The notes under the pieces are model-generated. The model saw only the letters and a list, made by a program, of their open reading frames with translations. It did no database searches and was not told the origin of the DNA. 64,000 nt of DNA from Pogonophryne albipinna. Lineage: Eukaryota; Chordata; Actinopteri; Perciformes; Artedidraconidae. Below, piece by piece: positions 1 through 11,610 of the stretch. The stretch spans positions 36,828,281 through 36,892,280 of the forward strand of contig CM053243.1 in NCBI GenBank assembly GCA_028583405.1, in the 5' to 3' direction. Both the position numbers and the translations under genes were made by a program. Each line of letters opens with the position of its first letter. Within the stretch, counting starts at the first letter, position 1.

Positions 1-1413
1 GACAGAAGTGAGGAGGGGGGAGGGGCTTTGGGAGGGTCCAAGAGGGTGGAGAAGATGGAAAATAGTTTTTTGGGATTGCAGAGTAATAAAAAACTAAAGT
101 TCAAATATGAATTGGACCCTTTTTTTTCTGGTTATCTTGGTGATCACTTAAGGTAAATCACATTCCCACTGTTGACATTTCGCAAATGTATTTTATTTAG
201 ATCATTTAAATTCATGTATTTCTGAAATATTTGTATAATCATTCTTATGGGAAAGGATAATTTAATTAATTTCAAGGTTGGAAATAGAGAGCCCTTTGTT
301 GGATTTATTAATAGTTCAGATTGGATTTTAAAATAAAATAAATACTCTATTATATACTGTAGTGGGGACGGGCCGGGCGCCACGAGGGGACAAAACGGGG
401 CATTGCCCCCTCAGTTGTCTTATTTGCCCCCTCCCTTTGAGCATCATTCATACATCGAAAAGTAAAATAAATGTCACAATTATTAAATAACTTTAAATAA
501 TGATTTCCCCCAACACACGTTATATCTAGATCAGATATGTGGGAAGACAGTCAAGTAACGTGTAAAAAAGCCTCAACCCCAAGTGAGCTTGTAGTCTGTG
601 TGTGTTAAGATCTCTGTTAAGATCGCGGAAAAAGGTAGGACCCAAATGCAGACTACAAAAAAGGTAAAAAAGGTCTATAAACAAAAACAAAAACATGACA
701 TGAACACTACGGTAGCACAAGGAAGAAACATCCCCGAAGAACTGACAAAAACAAACAATGAACCGACAGGGGAACACAGGAAAAGACAAGACTTAGACCC
801 CGTCTACACGAGAAAAAAACGGGTTGGATCGGCATAGTTTCTCTTGCGTATAGCCCTTTCATTTACACGAGGCCGTAACAAAACGATAGAAACGGACCCC
901 ACAAACGATAACGGGTCCCAAGGTGGACAGATTTGCAAACGAAACCCTCTGGGGGGTCAAACGGATCCGTCTGTACGCCTCTATACGATCATTTTCTGAT
1001 AATGATGAAATAGCCCCGCCTCCCTCTCCCCACGCCTCCCTCTCCCCACGTCTCCTGCCCAGAGATCAGCTGCTGGGCTGTCAGAAGAGGGGGAGGAAAA
1101 GAGAGGCTCCGTTTTATTATTCTTATATTATTATAGAGTCGTTATCAATTTGTTATAAAGCTCAATAAATAACAAAGAAGACCTCTGACCGGCACTTTTC
1201 TAATTTTGTACGGAAGATTTAAACTTTAACGGACATGTTGACCGGCGAAAAAAATGTTAACAGAAACTCTGCCGCACGGTTCCCTCATCCCTTGGAAGAG
1301 GCGGAGAGGTGGGTGATTTTCATCTTTACAGCAGGAGCACACGCCGTCCACCGCGGAGAATAAACGTGTTACGTTATTATGAGAGTGCTCTGTTTGATTC
1401 TGAAATTGTATAT
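1..1413. other. Intergenic, old repeat debris, no gene seen
   Basis: No convincing coding exon is visible. Open frames here are short and share no recognisable motif. The stretch from about 590 to 790 is A-rich and resembles part of an LTR or other transposon tail. The stretch from about 795 to 1010 has the look of a degenerate fish mobile-element remnant. I cannot name either family. Confidence 0.4.
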
Positions 1414-1431
1414 ATTTATATAAATATATAC

Positions 1432-1478
<47 letters not shown>
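1414..1478. repeat. Compound (TA)n-(GT)n microsatellite
   Basis: An AT-alternating block runs directly into about 17 GT units. The two open frames read through it consist of Cys-Val or Thr-His dipeptides and are artefacts of the repeat. Confidence 0.95.
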
Positions 1479-1481
<3 letters not shown>

Positions 1482-1634
1482 CCTGTTAATGTCTCATTAT
1501 ACCGCACTGTGTGAATGAATCAAAGTAAATATATAAGTCATCATGAACACATCTGTCCATCAGACAGAGGGCTGCTGTGCCTCCTGTCATCATTAATGGA
1601 CGTCTCTTTAAAATGACCGCTCAGAGGAGAGGAG

Positions 1635-1785
1635 TTCTCATTTCTCTAACCGCCTGCTGCTTCCCCTCCTGTCTCCTCGGTTCCCCTCCTCGGCTCCTCC
1701 GCTCGAATCTCCTGTGGGCGGGACTAAGTCTCGAGGATAGGAGTCGAAGATAGGAGTCGAGGAGGGGAAATTAGAGAAATGAGAA
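1635..1785. repeat. Short foldback (inverted-repeat) element
   Basis: The outer arms ttctcatttctctaa (1635-1649) and ttagagaaatgagaa (1771-1785) are perfect 15-bp reverse complements. Inside them lie C-rich (cccctcctcg) and G-rich (gaggagggg) blocks that can also pair. The interior has several gagtcgaagatagga-like direct repeats. The total span of about 151 bp suits a small foldback element or MITE. No clear target duplication is seen. Confidence 0.6.
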
Positions 1786-2243
1786 AGGGCCAGGGAGAAC
1801 AGGGAGGATGTGACTAGCAGTTTGAAAGGATGTACTTGAATTATTATTATATATTATCATTATGTCAGTGGTCTAAAATGGTCATACAACGGTGCCGACA
1901 ATATTATTGTTTATCGCAATAATTTCCGGGAAAATGTATCCAACAAAATGAATTATCTTGAGAGGCCTATACATGAAACACACACACACAAACAAATCTA
2001 CAGACTTACTCCAAACTGCCAAATATATTAATTAACGCACTCTCACTCTCATATACTCTTTGGCCTAGTAGAACAATAAGCAGCAGACTTTTACTTTTTA
2101 TCATTTCTACTGGATCTTAGATCTGTGCATGCGCAATACGGGTCGGGGATTGACCAACCGGCTCCCACTGCTCTGCTGTCTGTTAATGTTGTTAAGAGTG
2201 GTGGGGGCGGGGAGGGAACGGATCGACAGCTTGAGCAGCTGTC

Positions 2244-2500
2244 AACTCCATCCATCCATCCATCTTCTTCCGCTTATCCGTGGTCGGGTCGCGGGGGTAG
2301 CAGTTCCAGCAGAGAGCCCCAAACTTCCTTTTCCCTGGCGACATCAACCAGCTCTGACTGGGGGATCCCAAGGCGCTCCCAGGCCAGCGAAGAGATATAA
2401 TCCCTCCACCTGGTCCTAGGTCTACCCCTTGGTCTCTTCCCAGCTGGACGTGCCTGGAACACCTCCCTAGGGAGGCGCCCAGGTGGCATCCTAACTAAGT
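2244..2500 (-). mobile_element. 3' end of a non-LTR retrotransposon (LINE)
   Basis: On the minus strand a frame of about 70 codons contains GKRPRGRPRTRWRDYI and ends with a PPRPD-type tail. This is the C-terminal signature of an abundant fish non-LTR retrotransposon ORF. It is followed on that strand by a ggataagcggaagaag segment and then ATGG tandem repeats (2252-2268 on plus), a typical LINE 3' tail. The element is 5' truncated, as dead-on-arrival insertions usually are. The clade (L2/Rex-like or other) is not resolved. Confidence 0.75.
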
Positions 2501-2822
2501 GCCCGAACAGTTAACTGAACTGTTAATATCTATACAGGTTTTTAATTGCACTGGTCTTTTAGCTGACATTTAACAAATACAGGCAGATTATTAGCAGCTA
2601 TTCATACTAAATCAGTTGTCCCTCCCTCTGGTGCCAGGACCAACAGATCCATCTCTAGGCTCAGCAGCCCTGTACCCCCATAAGGCTGAACCTGAACCAG
2701 CTTTTCTCCCAACTGAAGGAGGTGAGCAGCATTGTGTTGAATGCCATGCCACTTAACATATCTGAAGGGAGACTGGAATACAATATATATATATATTTAT
2801 ATATATATTTATCGCGTTTTTC

Positions 2823-4770
2823 GTCCTCCGCGCAAAATCTATCTTGTCCTAGGGACATTATCCGTACGGCTCGAAATTCGTCGGGTAGCTTCACGAGACA
2901 TGGGCAATTTAAAGTTATCACGGAAGTTTTTTTCTTTCGCACGGCGGAGCCGTTATTTGGCGCCAAAGTTTGCGTTCGCTCGATGCTAGGCGGTCCCTCG
3001 CCATGGAACACGATGATGTCATAACTCAAACTGACATACTCAGAACGCCACCAAACTTCACATGATGGTTAACACTACAGCCCTGAACAGCTCTAGGTCA
3101 AATCTGATGTTACTTAATTTGGCGTTACCATGGCGACGGATCCTTCGCCATAAACAACGGTGTCGCTGTAAATCCAATGGACACGGTCCCATCGTCCCCC
3201 AATCTTCACTTTTATATCACTGGTCCATGCCTCAACAGCTCAACGTGAAATCTGAGATCTCACCGTATGCCGTTTCCATGGCAACGCATCCTTCGCCAAA
3301 AAATACGATGTTGTTGTAATTCAATGGAAAATCGTCCGAACCGCACCAGACTTCAGACTATCATTAATGGTCCGGCCCTCAACAGCTCTATGTTAATTAT
3401 GGGATGTCATCATATGCCGTTGCCATGGTAACGCATCCCTCGCCAAAAAACTGGTGTTGTCGTAATTCCATGGAAAATCGTCCAAACCGCACCAGACTTC
3501 AGACTATCATTAATGGTCCGGCCCTCAACAGCTCTATGCCAATTATGGGATGTCATCATATGCCGTTTCCATGGCAACGCATGCCTCGTCATAAAACACA
3601 ATGTTGTCTTAAGTCAATGGAAAATGGTCCAAACTGCACCAGACTTCACATGACAGTTAATGGTCCGGCCCTCAACAGCTCTATGCCAATTATGGGATGT
3701 CATCATATGCCGTTGTCATGGTAACGCATCCCTCGCCATAAAACCTGGTGTTGTCGTAATTCAATGGAAAATCGTCCAAACCGCACCAGAGTTCAGACTA
3801 TCATTAATGGTCCGGCCCTCAACAGCTCTATGCCAATTATGGGATGTCATCATATGCCGTTTCCATGGCAACGCATGGAATTGTCCTCCGCGCAAAATCT
3901 ATCTTGTCCTAGGGACTTTATCCGTACGGCTCGAAATTCGTCGGGTAGCTTCACGAGACATGGGCAATTTAAAGTTATCACGGAAGTTTTTTTCTTTCGC
4001 ACGGCGGAGCCGTTATTTGGCGCCAAAGTTCGCGTTCGCTCGATGCTAGGCGGTCCCTCGCCATGGAACACGATGATGTCATAACTCAAACTGACATACT
4101 CAGAACGCCACCAAACTTCACATGATGGTTAACACTACAGCCCTGAACAGCTCTAGGTCAAATCTGATGTTACTTAATTTGGCGTTACCATGGCGACGGA
4201 TCCTTCGCCATAAACAACGGTGGCGCTGTAAATCCAATGGACACGGTCCCATCGTCCCCCAATCTTCACTTTTATATCACTGCTCCATGCCTCAACAGCT
4301 CAACGTGAAATATGAGATCTCACCGTATGCCGTTTCCATGGCAACGCATCCTTCGCCAAAAAATACGATGTTGTTGTAATTCAATGGAAAATCGTCCAAA
4401 CAGCACCAGACTTCAGACTATCATTAATGGTCCGGCCCTCAACAGCTCTATGCCAATTATGGGATGTCCTCACATACCGTTGCCATGGCAACGCATCCCT
4501 CGCCAATAAACCTGGTGTTGTCGTAATTCAATGGAAAATCGTCCAAACACCACCAGACTTCAGATGACAGTTAATGGTCCGGCCCTCAACAGCTCTATGT
4601 CAATTATGGGATGTCATCATATGCCGTTTCCATGGCAACAGATCCCTCGCCATGAAACAGGGTGTTGTTGTAATTCAATGGAAAATCGTCCAAACGCCAC
4701 CAGACTTCAGACTATCATTAATGGTCCGGCCCTCAACAGCTCTATGTCAATTATGGGATGTCACCATATG
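2823..4770. repeat. 147-bp-period satellite in a 1060-bp higher-order array
   Basis: A recurring module reads ggtccggccctcaacagctc, then a gggatgtcatcatatgccg block, then a GTTKCCATGGYAAC palindrome and cctcgccataaa. Palindromes start at 3124, 3272, 3419, 3565, 3712, 3859, 4184, 4332, 4479 and 4625, with steps of 146 to 148 bp. A larger block from 2823 is repeated from 3883 with an offset of exactly 1060 bp, including a divergent leader (tcctccgcgcaaaatct), so this is a two-copy higher-order repeat whose second copy is shorter. Open frames across it come from the absence of stops in the repeat and are not genes. Confidence 0.93.
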
Positions 4771-5050
4771 TCACCCTAACCCTATAAATAAACATTGATT
4801 GATTGATATTTACTTGAACAAACAAAAAACCCTAACGCGGCTGCTTTTAATTGAACTATTCATATCTTACTCTGCACTGTAACTTGTATTCATGTATTTG
4901 TTCTTTGAATGTTTATTTGATTATCTTTGCTTTTGAATGACTATTTTTAGATGCCCTTTTCTTAATGTCTTTCCTTTTTGTAAAGCACTTTGAATTGCCT
5001 TGTGTTGAAAGGTGCTGTATAAATAAAGTGTCCTTGCCTAAAGATTCAAA
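4771..5050 (+). mobile_element. Retroposon 3' tail interrupting the satellite
   Basis: The satellite stops near 4770. It is followed by a gattgattgat stretch and then aaagcactttgaattgcc and aaaggtgctgtataaataaa (about 4982-5028). This tail type is shared by L2-like LINEs and the SINEs that use them. A related tail lies near 52330-52380. Only the tail is recognisable, so the family is not assigned. Confidence 0.55.
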
Positions 5051-5309
5051 CTCAGGACAACAACAAGAACAGCTGACATATTGACTGAGTATTTTTAAGA
5101 GGTTACTCCAGATCAGATGTCACTTACAGGAATGATGTTATGGCATGACCAGACAGGACTCCACCTTTTCTTTCTCAACAATTTGTTGCACGAATGCATT
5201 CAGTCAAACAAACAAGGGTGTTTTAATGAAGAGCGCACCTATGACTTCTGTCACCAAAACATGAATGTGATGCCAGGTCAATCAAAAACAAGGATCGTCT
5301 TCATGTCTT

Positions 5310-5760
5310 CAGTTCCTGTTGGCAACGCGTCCCTCGCCATGAAACACGGTGTTGTCCTAACTCAATGGAAAAACGTCCAAACGTCACCAGATTTCATATG
5401 ATGGCTAATGGTCCGGCCCTCAACACCTCAATATGCCCAAAAGCTGTTGCCATGGCAACACACCCCTCGCCGTTAAGCACGATATTGCTATAAGTCCTGT
5501 GTAAATGGTCAAAAACTGTTCAAACTGTACATGTGTGCTAACCGTCAAGCCCTCGAGACATATATGTGTCAGTTTTGATTATTTCTTCAAATGTCGTTGC
5601 TATGGTAACAAAATGGTCGCCGTGAAACACGGTTTTCTCATAACTCCAGTTAACATGCTCCAAACGGCACAACACTTCACAGGTTTGATAACGATGCAGC
5701 CCTCAACACATCTAAGCATATTATGGGGTGTCATCAAATGCCGTTGCCATGTCGACAGAT
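5310..5760. repeat. Diverged continuation of the 147-bp satellite
   Basis: Three further degenerate units are present, with palindromes GTTGCCATGGCAAC at 5445, GTTGCTATGGTAAC at 5596 and GTTGCCATGTCGAC at 5743 (steps 151 and 147). The ggtccggccctcaacac block is still visible at 5410. Divergence is clearly higher than in the main array. Confidence 0.85.
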
Positions 5761-6589
5761 CACCCGCCATGAAACACAATGTTTGTGTTATTGCTGTAAC
5801 TCAAAAACATTGTCCGATCGGCCTGAAACTTCCCACGTTTGCCAACGGCCGACTCCTCGAGACACCTAGACACACACGTCGATGTGCGGACAACAGCCTG
5901 CGGAACGTCGAAGACCCGCTCAACGCTGCTTGCAGCTTTAATTTTCTTCATTATTAGTCGATTTTTTTTGGACGAATGCTCCGGGCCAGAGGTTACAATG
6001 GTGGGGCCAGTGACAATATAATTCCACCGGCCCGGAGGGCCAGTGACATTTTACCCTTAATGTCTACCCCTGAACATTTACTGACTTTTTTAGGATAGCT
6101 TAAAGTAATGTTGTAAAATTACAACCGGGGGCCTTACAGGGTTAAGGGCTATTGTTTATTGTTATTTACTTTAAGATGTTTATTCTTAACCTATCATTTA
6201 ATTTAAAAACTCTTATTTAAATGATGTGTGTGTGTCTCTGTATTCCTGATGATACACTGAGAGAATGAGCCCATAGTGCTGCTGATCACCATAAGCTAAA
6301 CAGTCTGTATATTGCATTACATTTGTATAATGTAAGCTTCGTTGATACTTTGCCTGCAGGAATACGAAAGAAATTGTTAGATATACTGAATATTATTTGA
6401 TCTATTCCACCACTTGATCCCAAATAATGTAGAGGTGTGTTGTAGGTGCCTTAAATAACCCCTTATTTTATAGTGAGATGTATTTTTATGTTCATATAAT
6501 AGTGATTTCAATGCCACCCCAAAATGATCACTGGTTCCATCCTGGCCACCCCACTGAACATGTCCTGGCTCCGCCACTGGGCTCGATGA
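5761..6589. other. Repeat-derived intergenic stretch
   Basis: The segment 5761-5950 looks like one more very diverged satellite-associated unit. Next come short GC-rich blocks (ccgggccag and ccggcccgg near 5985-6045) and then AT-rich sequence. The ggctccgccactgg near 6568 is the kind of end seen on fish DNA transposons, but I cannot delimit one. No gene is seen. Confidence 0.35.
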
Positions 6590-6688
6590 ATTGACCTTGG
6601 AGATGGACAATCTCCCTTTGATGTTTGTTTTGTCGTCCCATAGTGTATAACCCCAATCGGTGTGCGCGGTGGTCCATAAAACGAAAGT

Positions 6689-7360
6689 CTATCCCCCGGA
6701 GCAGTGAGTGGCAGTGTGACTGTCGCTCTCGACATAGCATATGTAGGCGTCCGCCCACCCCAGTTTCTTAGAGTCGGCGCAATGCATGTAGTCGCACGGG
6801 TTTAACTGTACTGTGCTATCTTCCCCATCCCTTAGAGTGATGTTCCCAATCCCCGTTTTGACTAGCCCTTCTGCCCAGGTGGTTCGCCCTGCCTTTCCCA
6901 TGTATCTTTTAGACACCTCGACCCTGGCCGATGGGCGGCCGCGTACTGGCCACGGACGCATGAAATATAGGATTAGTCCTATCATAACTATCATGGCAAA
7001 TATGCCGAGGAACCATTCCAAAATTGTCCAGGCTCTCCAGTAGCATCCGCACTTCCCACATTGGGAATGGTTGCGTAGTCGTCTTTCCATGCGAGCTCTC
7101 ATCACGTGGCGTGGATGCTCCATTCTTATATACGGAACAACTTGGTCGAGTTGGTGACACGGACAAGTAGGCCCCGCACACGGAGAGCACGTCAAACGAG
7201 GAACCAGAGGCATATGAAACCGCTCAGCTGGCACTCGCTTGTGGCACCTCGTGTGGGTCGTGTGAGGTTTGGTGTATGTGGTGCGAGTGTGGTGCTGGTG
7301 GTGACTAGGACACGTCACTTGTTGTCGTCTGTTTCTTCGTTGGTGACTAGGACACGTCAC
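6689..7360 (-). pseudogene. Env-like leader fragment of the endogenous retrovirus
   Basis: The frame overlaps the end of the integrase frame, as env starts often do. It has a basic, Thr/His-rich N-terminus, Cys-rich stretches, and one strong hydrophobic segment (WFLGIFAMIVMIGLILYF, roughly residues 115-132). That pattern suits a signal-anchor or leader segment of a retroviral envelope precursor. The frame ends after about 223 codons, and related sequence seems to continue briefly in another frame towards 6590. Surface and fusion subunits are absent, so it cannot encode an envelope. The env assignment rests mainly on position and topology. Confidence 0.55.
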
Positions 7361-9775
7361 TTGTTGTCGTCTGTTCCTCCCGTTTCTCCTGTCCTGTGAC
7401 TACGACCTTGCAGTGGCTGGCGTGGACCCACGTAGCTCTCTCGGCGACCTTGACCGCTGTCTGAGTGACGAGAAGCACCTGGTAGGGACCTTGCCAACGA
7501 TTGGATTTCCAGCTCTTTCTCCGGAAATCCTTGACCAGCACGAAGTCGCCGGGTTGGAGATGGTGAAGTGGACCAGTGGCAGGGGTAGGTAAGGCTGCGG
7601 CTACCTGACGTCGGATATCTGCTAAAGTGGATGACAGATCCTCACATAACGTTGTGGAGGGAAGAAGACATCCTGGAGCCTTGAGTCCAATCTGTGGAGG
7701 AGCCCCAAAAAGGATTTCAAATGGGCTGAGTTGGCTCCGCGTTCTTTTCCTCATTCTCATGTACATCAGCACAATGGGCAGAGCTTGTGTCCATGACAGA
7801 CCTGTGTCTGCACAGCATTTTGCTAGCTTATTTTTTATTGTGCCGTTCTCTCTTTCCACTGCACCCCCACTCTGTGGATGATACGCACAATGCTTCCTGA
7901 TGTCCATGCCCAGGTATTCTCCTATCTGTGTAATGGCCTCATTAGCAAAATGTGAACCGTTGTCGCTTGAAATTTTGTCTGGTAGTCCCCATCTAGGAAT
8001 GATTTCCCTCAGTAGTGCCTTTGCCACAGCATTTGCTGTCTGTGCCTTTACTGGGAAAGCTTCAACCACATGTCAACCACCACAAGACAGTGCTTCTTAC
8101 CCTCTGATGGGCTAAGCTCAATGAAATCCAGCATTAGGTGCTCAAATGGCCTGGTGGGAGGTGGATGTGCTCCGGGTCCTGTAACCTTTACTGGTCTACC
8201 AGAATTTTGCGTAATGCAAATTAGGCATGCCTCGGAGTACTTTTGAGCTGTTACTGTGAACCCCCTTGTGAACCATTCCTGATTGATAGCTTCTAACATC
8301 CCTCCTTTTGACACATGATCTAACCCATGTGTCAATTTAGCGAAATGAGGGAAGAAATGTCTTGGGAGACATGGATTGGAATTTGGACCAACCCAGATGC
8401 TGGAGGTTGGGTTAAAAACAGCCCCAGCAGCCTTCCACTGAGCTTTCTCAGTTTTCTCAGCCAGCTGCTGCATGGAAGTCAGTGATGACATTTTGTCCGT
8501 GTAGGAGGAGGTAGGGATTTTTACAAATGAGTGTGCGTGAGGTGCGAGAAGAATTAGAGCAGCTGCCTTTGCGGCTGAGTCAGCAGACGCATTTCCTAGG
8601 GAAACTTGGTCTGTACTGCTTGTGTGTGCGGCACATTTACAGACTGCAACTTCAGATGGGAGCAGAATGGCGTCTAGTAAGCCTGCAACTAGTACATGGT
8701 TAAGTACTGGTTTGCCATCAGATTTCAGAAATTGTCTACACTTCCAAATAGCCCCAAAATCATGTACTACCCCAAAAGCATAACGTGAGTCAGTGTATAT
8801 AGTCACGGTTTTGCCTTCTGCAACCGTGCAGGCCTCAGTTAGTGCGATGAGCTCTGCTGCTTGTGCTGAGAGGTGACATGGAAGCGGGCCGGAACGGAGT
8901 ACAGCAGAATCTGAAACAACAGAAAACCCCACCCGATTAGTGCCCCCCTGGTCGCGAGAGGCAGACCCATCCACATACAAAATCAAGTCAGCGTTGGTTA
9001 GAGGAACGTCCTTTAAGTCAGGTCTAGGTGTGCACACAATGCGAAGTTCGGCAACACAGTCGTGTTCGTCACCGTCTTCAGGCAAAGGCATAAGAGACGC
9101 TGGATTCAGAGTGTTACATCGCTTGACATAAACGTTAGGCATGTCCAACAGGCATGTGTGATACCTAAGGTATCGTGCAGCAGAGAGGTGTGATGTTCTC
9201 TGCTCACAGAGGATGAGAGAAACAGCATGTGGCACTAACAGGGTCAAAGGTGCATATGTCACAATGTCCCGTGAGGAGTTGAGCGCTTTCTCAGCAGCAG
9301 CCACTGCACGGAGACATTTAGGCAGGCCAGCAGCTACAGGATCTAGCTTGGAGGAGAAATAGGCCACAGGCCTTTGTTTTCCCCCATGATCTTGAAGGAG
9401 AACTGAGGTCATACACCCATGTCGTTCATCCACTGCCTGAGTGAAAGGTTTAGTGTGATCAGGTAGGCCTAATGTTGGTGGGGATTGAAGAGCCAGCTTC
9501 ATTTTAATGAAGGCTTCATTGGCTTCAGGTGTCCATATGAGGTGATCTGTAGGTTTCAAACCATTGACATGCGTAATTGTACGCAGTGGCAACTCGATTG
9601 GAGAATAGTTTGGAATGAATGACCTGCAATATGAGCACATCCCCAAAAATGACATCATCTGTCGCTTAGTGACAGGTTTTGGCAGAGCAGCCAATGATGC
9701 AATACGCTTATCTGAAAGCGCTTTCCCCTCTCCTGAAATGACATGTCCCAAAAATGTAACTGTTTTTTTGTACAT
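7347..9775 (-). pseudogene. Retroviral pol: RNase H and integrase portion (broken)
   Basis: Two overlapping frames cover this part. The larger (8048-9775) starts in the RT connection region. It has RNase H motifs (YVDGSASRDQG, AELIALTEAC, TIYTDSRYA and a GNASADSAAK end), an H/C zinc-binding region and the first integrase aspartate (LMLDFIE). The second frame (7347-8069) carries the second aspartate (SSDNGSHF), the catalytic glutamate (GGAVEREN) and a GPY-type C-terminal domain (WQGPYQVLLV). A frameshift near 8048-8069 separates the first integrase aspartate from the other two, so no single product can be active. Motifs and the GPY segment resemble gammaretroviruses. Confidence 0.88.
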
Positions 9776-11253
9776 ATTGGAGTTTTGACAAACTGGCCTT
9801 GTGGCCCTCGGCTGCGAGGTGCATTAACAAAGCAATGGTGTCGGTTTCACACTGTTCTGCTGTGGGTGCGCAAATCATAAGATCATCAACATACTGTATG
9901 AGAGCCGTGCCTTTAGAAACTTGGAGAGAGACCAAACTTGTACACAATGCCTGGTTGTACACAGTAGGAGATTCACAGTAGCCTTGACACAAACTTGTGA
10001 ATGTGTAAGGTTTACCATCATATTCAAATGCAAACCAGAATTGACTGTCTTTGTGTACAGGAACACTGAAAAATGCATTTGAGAGGTCTATGACAGTAAA
10101 GAATGCTGCAGAGGCTGGAACTTGGGAAAGAATCAGATAAGGATTTGGGACGAGCGGCGCTCGGGCATGCACTGCTGCATTCACAGCTCGTAAATCCTGG
10201 ACAAATCTCCACTCGTCAGGAGGTTTGTCTCTGATCTTTTTGACAGGAAACACTGGAGTGCGTACGGGGAATCTTTACACGGAATAATGACCCCTTGTTT
10301 AAGCAGAGAGGTAAACACTGGCCGAATGCCATCAACAGCTTCACGTTTCAATGGGTACTGGGGTTGATTTGGACGGAAAGTGGACTTAGGAGTGATAACT
10401 ACCGGTTCCGCAGAGCGAATCAATCCTACGTCATATTTGTGTGCTGCCCACAGTGTCTGAGGCACTGTTTTTAGCGCGTCAGGGAGCTCAGAAATATGAC
10501 TGAAAAATGAGAACTCCGAGCCGGACGGGTTAACATAATCATCATTGTCTGTGAGGATCAGAGAACGTAGTACATGAACTGGCCAGTTAATGTTGTACTT
10601 AAACACGTCATGTACTGGGGAAAACTCAATCAATGGGTCGTCTGTGCTAGTCCAATCAGTACTAGATTCCCAGTCTTTAACGATTGGACCCAAATCCCTC
10701 CATCTATCAGTGGGCCCCCTGGCTAGTGAAATGTGTGGGACCGCCCCTGGGATTTGATACAGCTTGTGTTGTGCGGGTGTGAGTGTAACAGAGATGGCGC
10801 TACACAGTGAATCCCAATACATAGTTTTAAGCATGATCTCATCATTCAGACATTCCAGCAGGAAACTCTCATCAAAGCTTTTACACGGTTCATTAATCAC
10901 TTTAGCAGTACAATGCAAATGAGAAGTTTCCATAAACACAGCAGGTGGAAAAACACGCTGCTGAGTCAAACGCAACAATTCTTGAGAATCAGGATATGTC
11001 AGCAGCCATTGATACACACTCAACAGTTCTTTATCATCCACAGTGGGGTTTTGCACCATCGCTGGAGATGGCCGTCGGACTTTAAGACCCTCATTTGTGG
11101 AAATGAGGTCTAAGCCGAACCGGAGAATCAGATCTCTGCCCAGTAAATTTATCGGGCAGACTGATGATAAGAGGAAACTGTGTTTGACTGATGTGGGAAA
11201 TGGATGACTGTCATCACCGTTATCTTTGCACTGAAGCGGTATAGAAAACTTCT
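9708..11253 (-). pseudogene. Retroviral pol: protease tail and reverse transcriptase (broken)
   Basis: From 11253 downwards the minus strand encodes a protease end with an INLLGRDL motif and then the RT fingers (10181-11059). A frameshift in the overlap 10181-10253 leads into the palm frame (9708-10253), which has a VIDLSNAFF block and the YVDD catalytic box. Another shift near 9708-9775 leads on to RNase H. The start is missing because sequence upstream is replaced by the gypsy LTR at 11254. Motif order is normal for a retroviral RT. The breaks are real in the given sequence and no active enzyme can be made. Confidence 0.88.
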
Positions 11254-11539
11254 CCAGACAGGATAGTCGAGGGACAGGCAGGATCAGGGAACAGGCAGAG
11301 CAGGCAGATCAAGGACAGGCAGGGTCGGAACCGGGTAGGCAATCTGGTATACAACGCGGGAAAGACAAGCATGAGGCAAAGTACAATCTGGCAAAGAGTG
11401 TGTGTAAGGTGCGGGTTTAAATACTGGCAGAAACTAATGGGTGCAGAAGAGAAAGAGAGTGAGCTAACGAGTGGGTGTGGAAAACAGGTGAGACAGGTGA
11501 ATGGAAAACTACTGTTGAATGATGGAGCAGACTATGACA
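11254..11539 (-). repeat. 3' LTR of the gypsy element
   Basis: Near-identical to 14868-15153. One visible difference is gcagatcaagg here against gcagatcgagg in the other copy. It carries GACAGGCAG-type short repeats and ends at the TGACA terminus next to the polypurine tract. Confidence 0.9.
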
Positions 11540-11556
11540 GAACCCCCCCCTTAATG
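11540..11556 (-). other. Polypurine tract
   Basis: The minus strand reads ttaaggggggggttc immediately before the LTR terminus TGTCATAG. This is the expected place and composition for the plus-strand primer of an LTR retrotransposon. Confidence 0.8.
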
Positions 11557-11610
11557 GACGGCTCCTGACGTCCCTAAATGCTAATCTACAGAGGAGGGTG
11601 GGAGGTGGGA

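Larger units (their letters stand above)
6590..11253 (-). mobile_element. Decayed endogenous retrovirus, gammaretrovirus-like
   Basis: On the minus strand, from high to low coordinate, lie the tail of a retroviral protease, reverse transcriptase, RNase H, integrase and the start of an env-like frame. The order and the integrase C-terminus match gammaretrovirus-type fish endogenous retroviruses. The copy is defective. Its pol is split over at least four frames, env stops near 6690, and no LTR pair, primer-binding site or gag was found. Its 5' side is cut exactly where the neighbouring gypsy element begins (11254), and the missing half is not visible beyond 15153. Confidence 0.85.

Noticed and set aside
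3062..4760. Possible CRISPR-like array because of regular spacing
   Set aside because: Whole units of about 147 bp are similar, with no unique spacers, and this is vertebrate DNA. It is a satellite.
2661..4798. Many overlapping frames of 60-130 codons
   Set aside because: They are produced by the satellite repeat. The same peptides recur unit after unit on both strands, with no start context or known domain.
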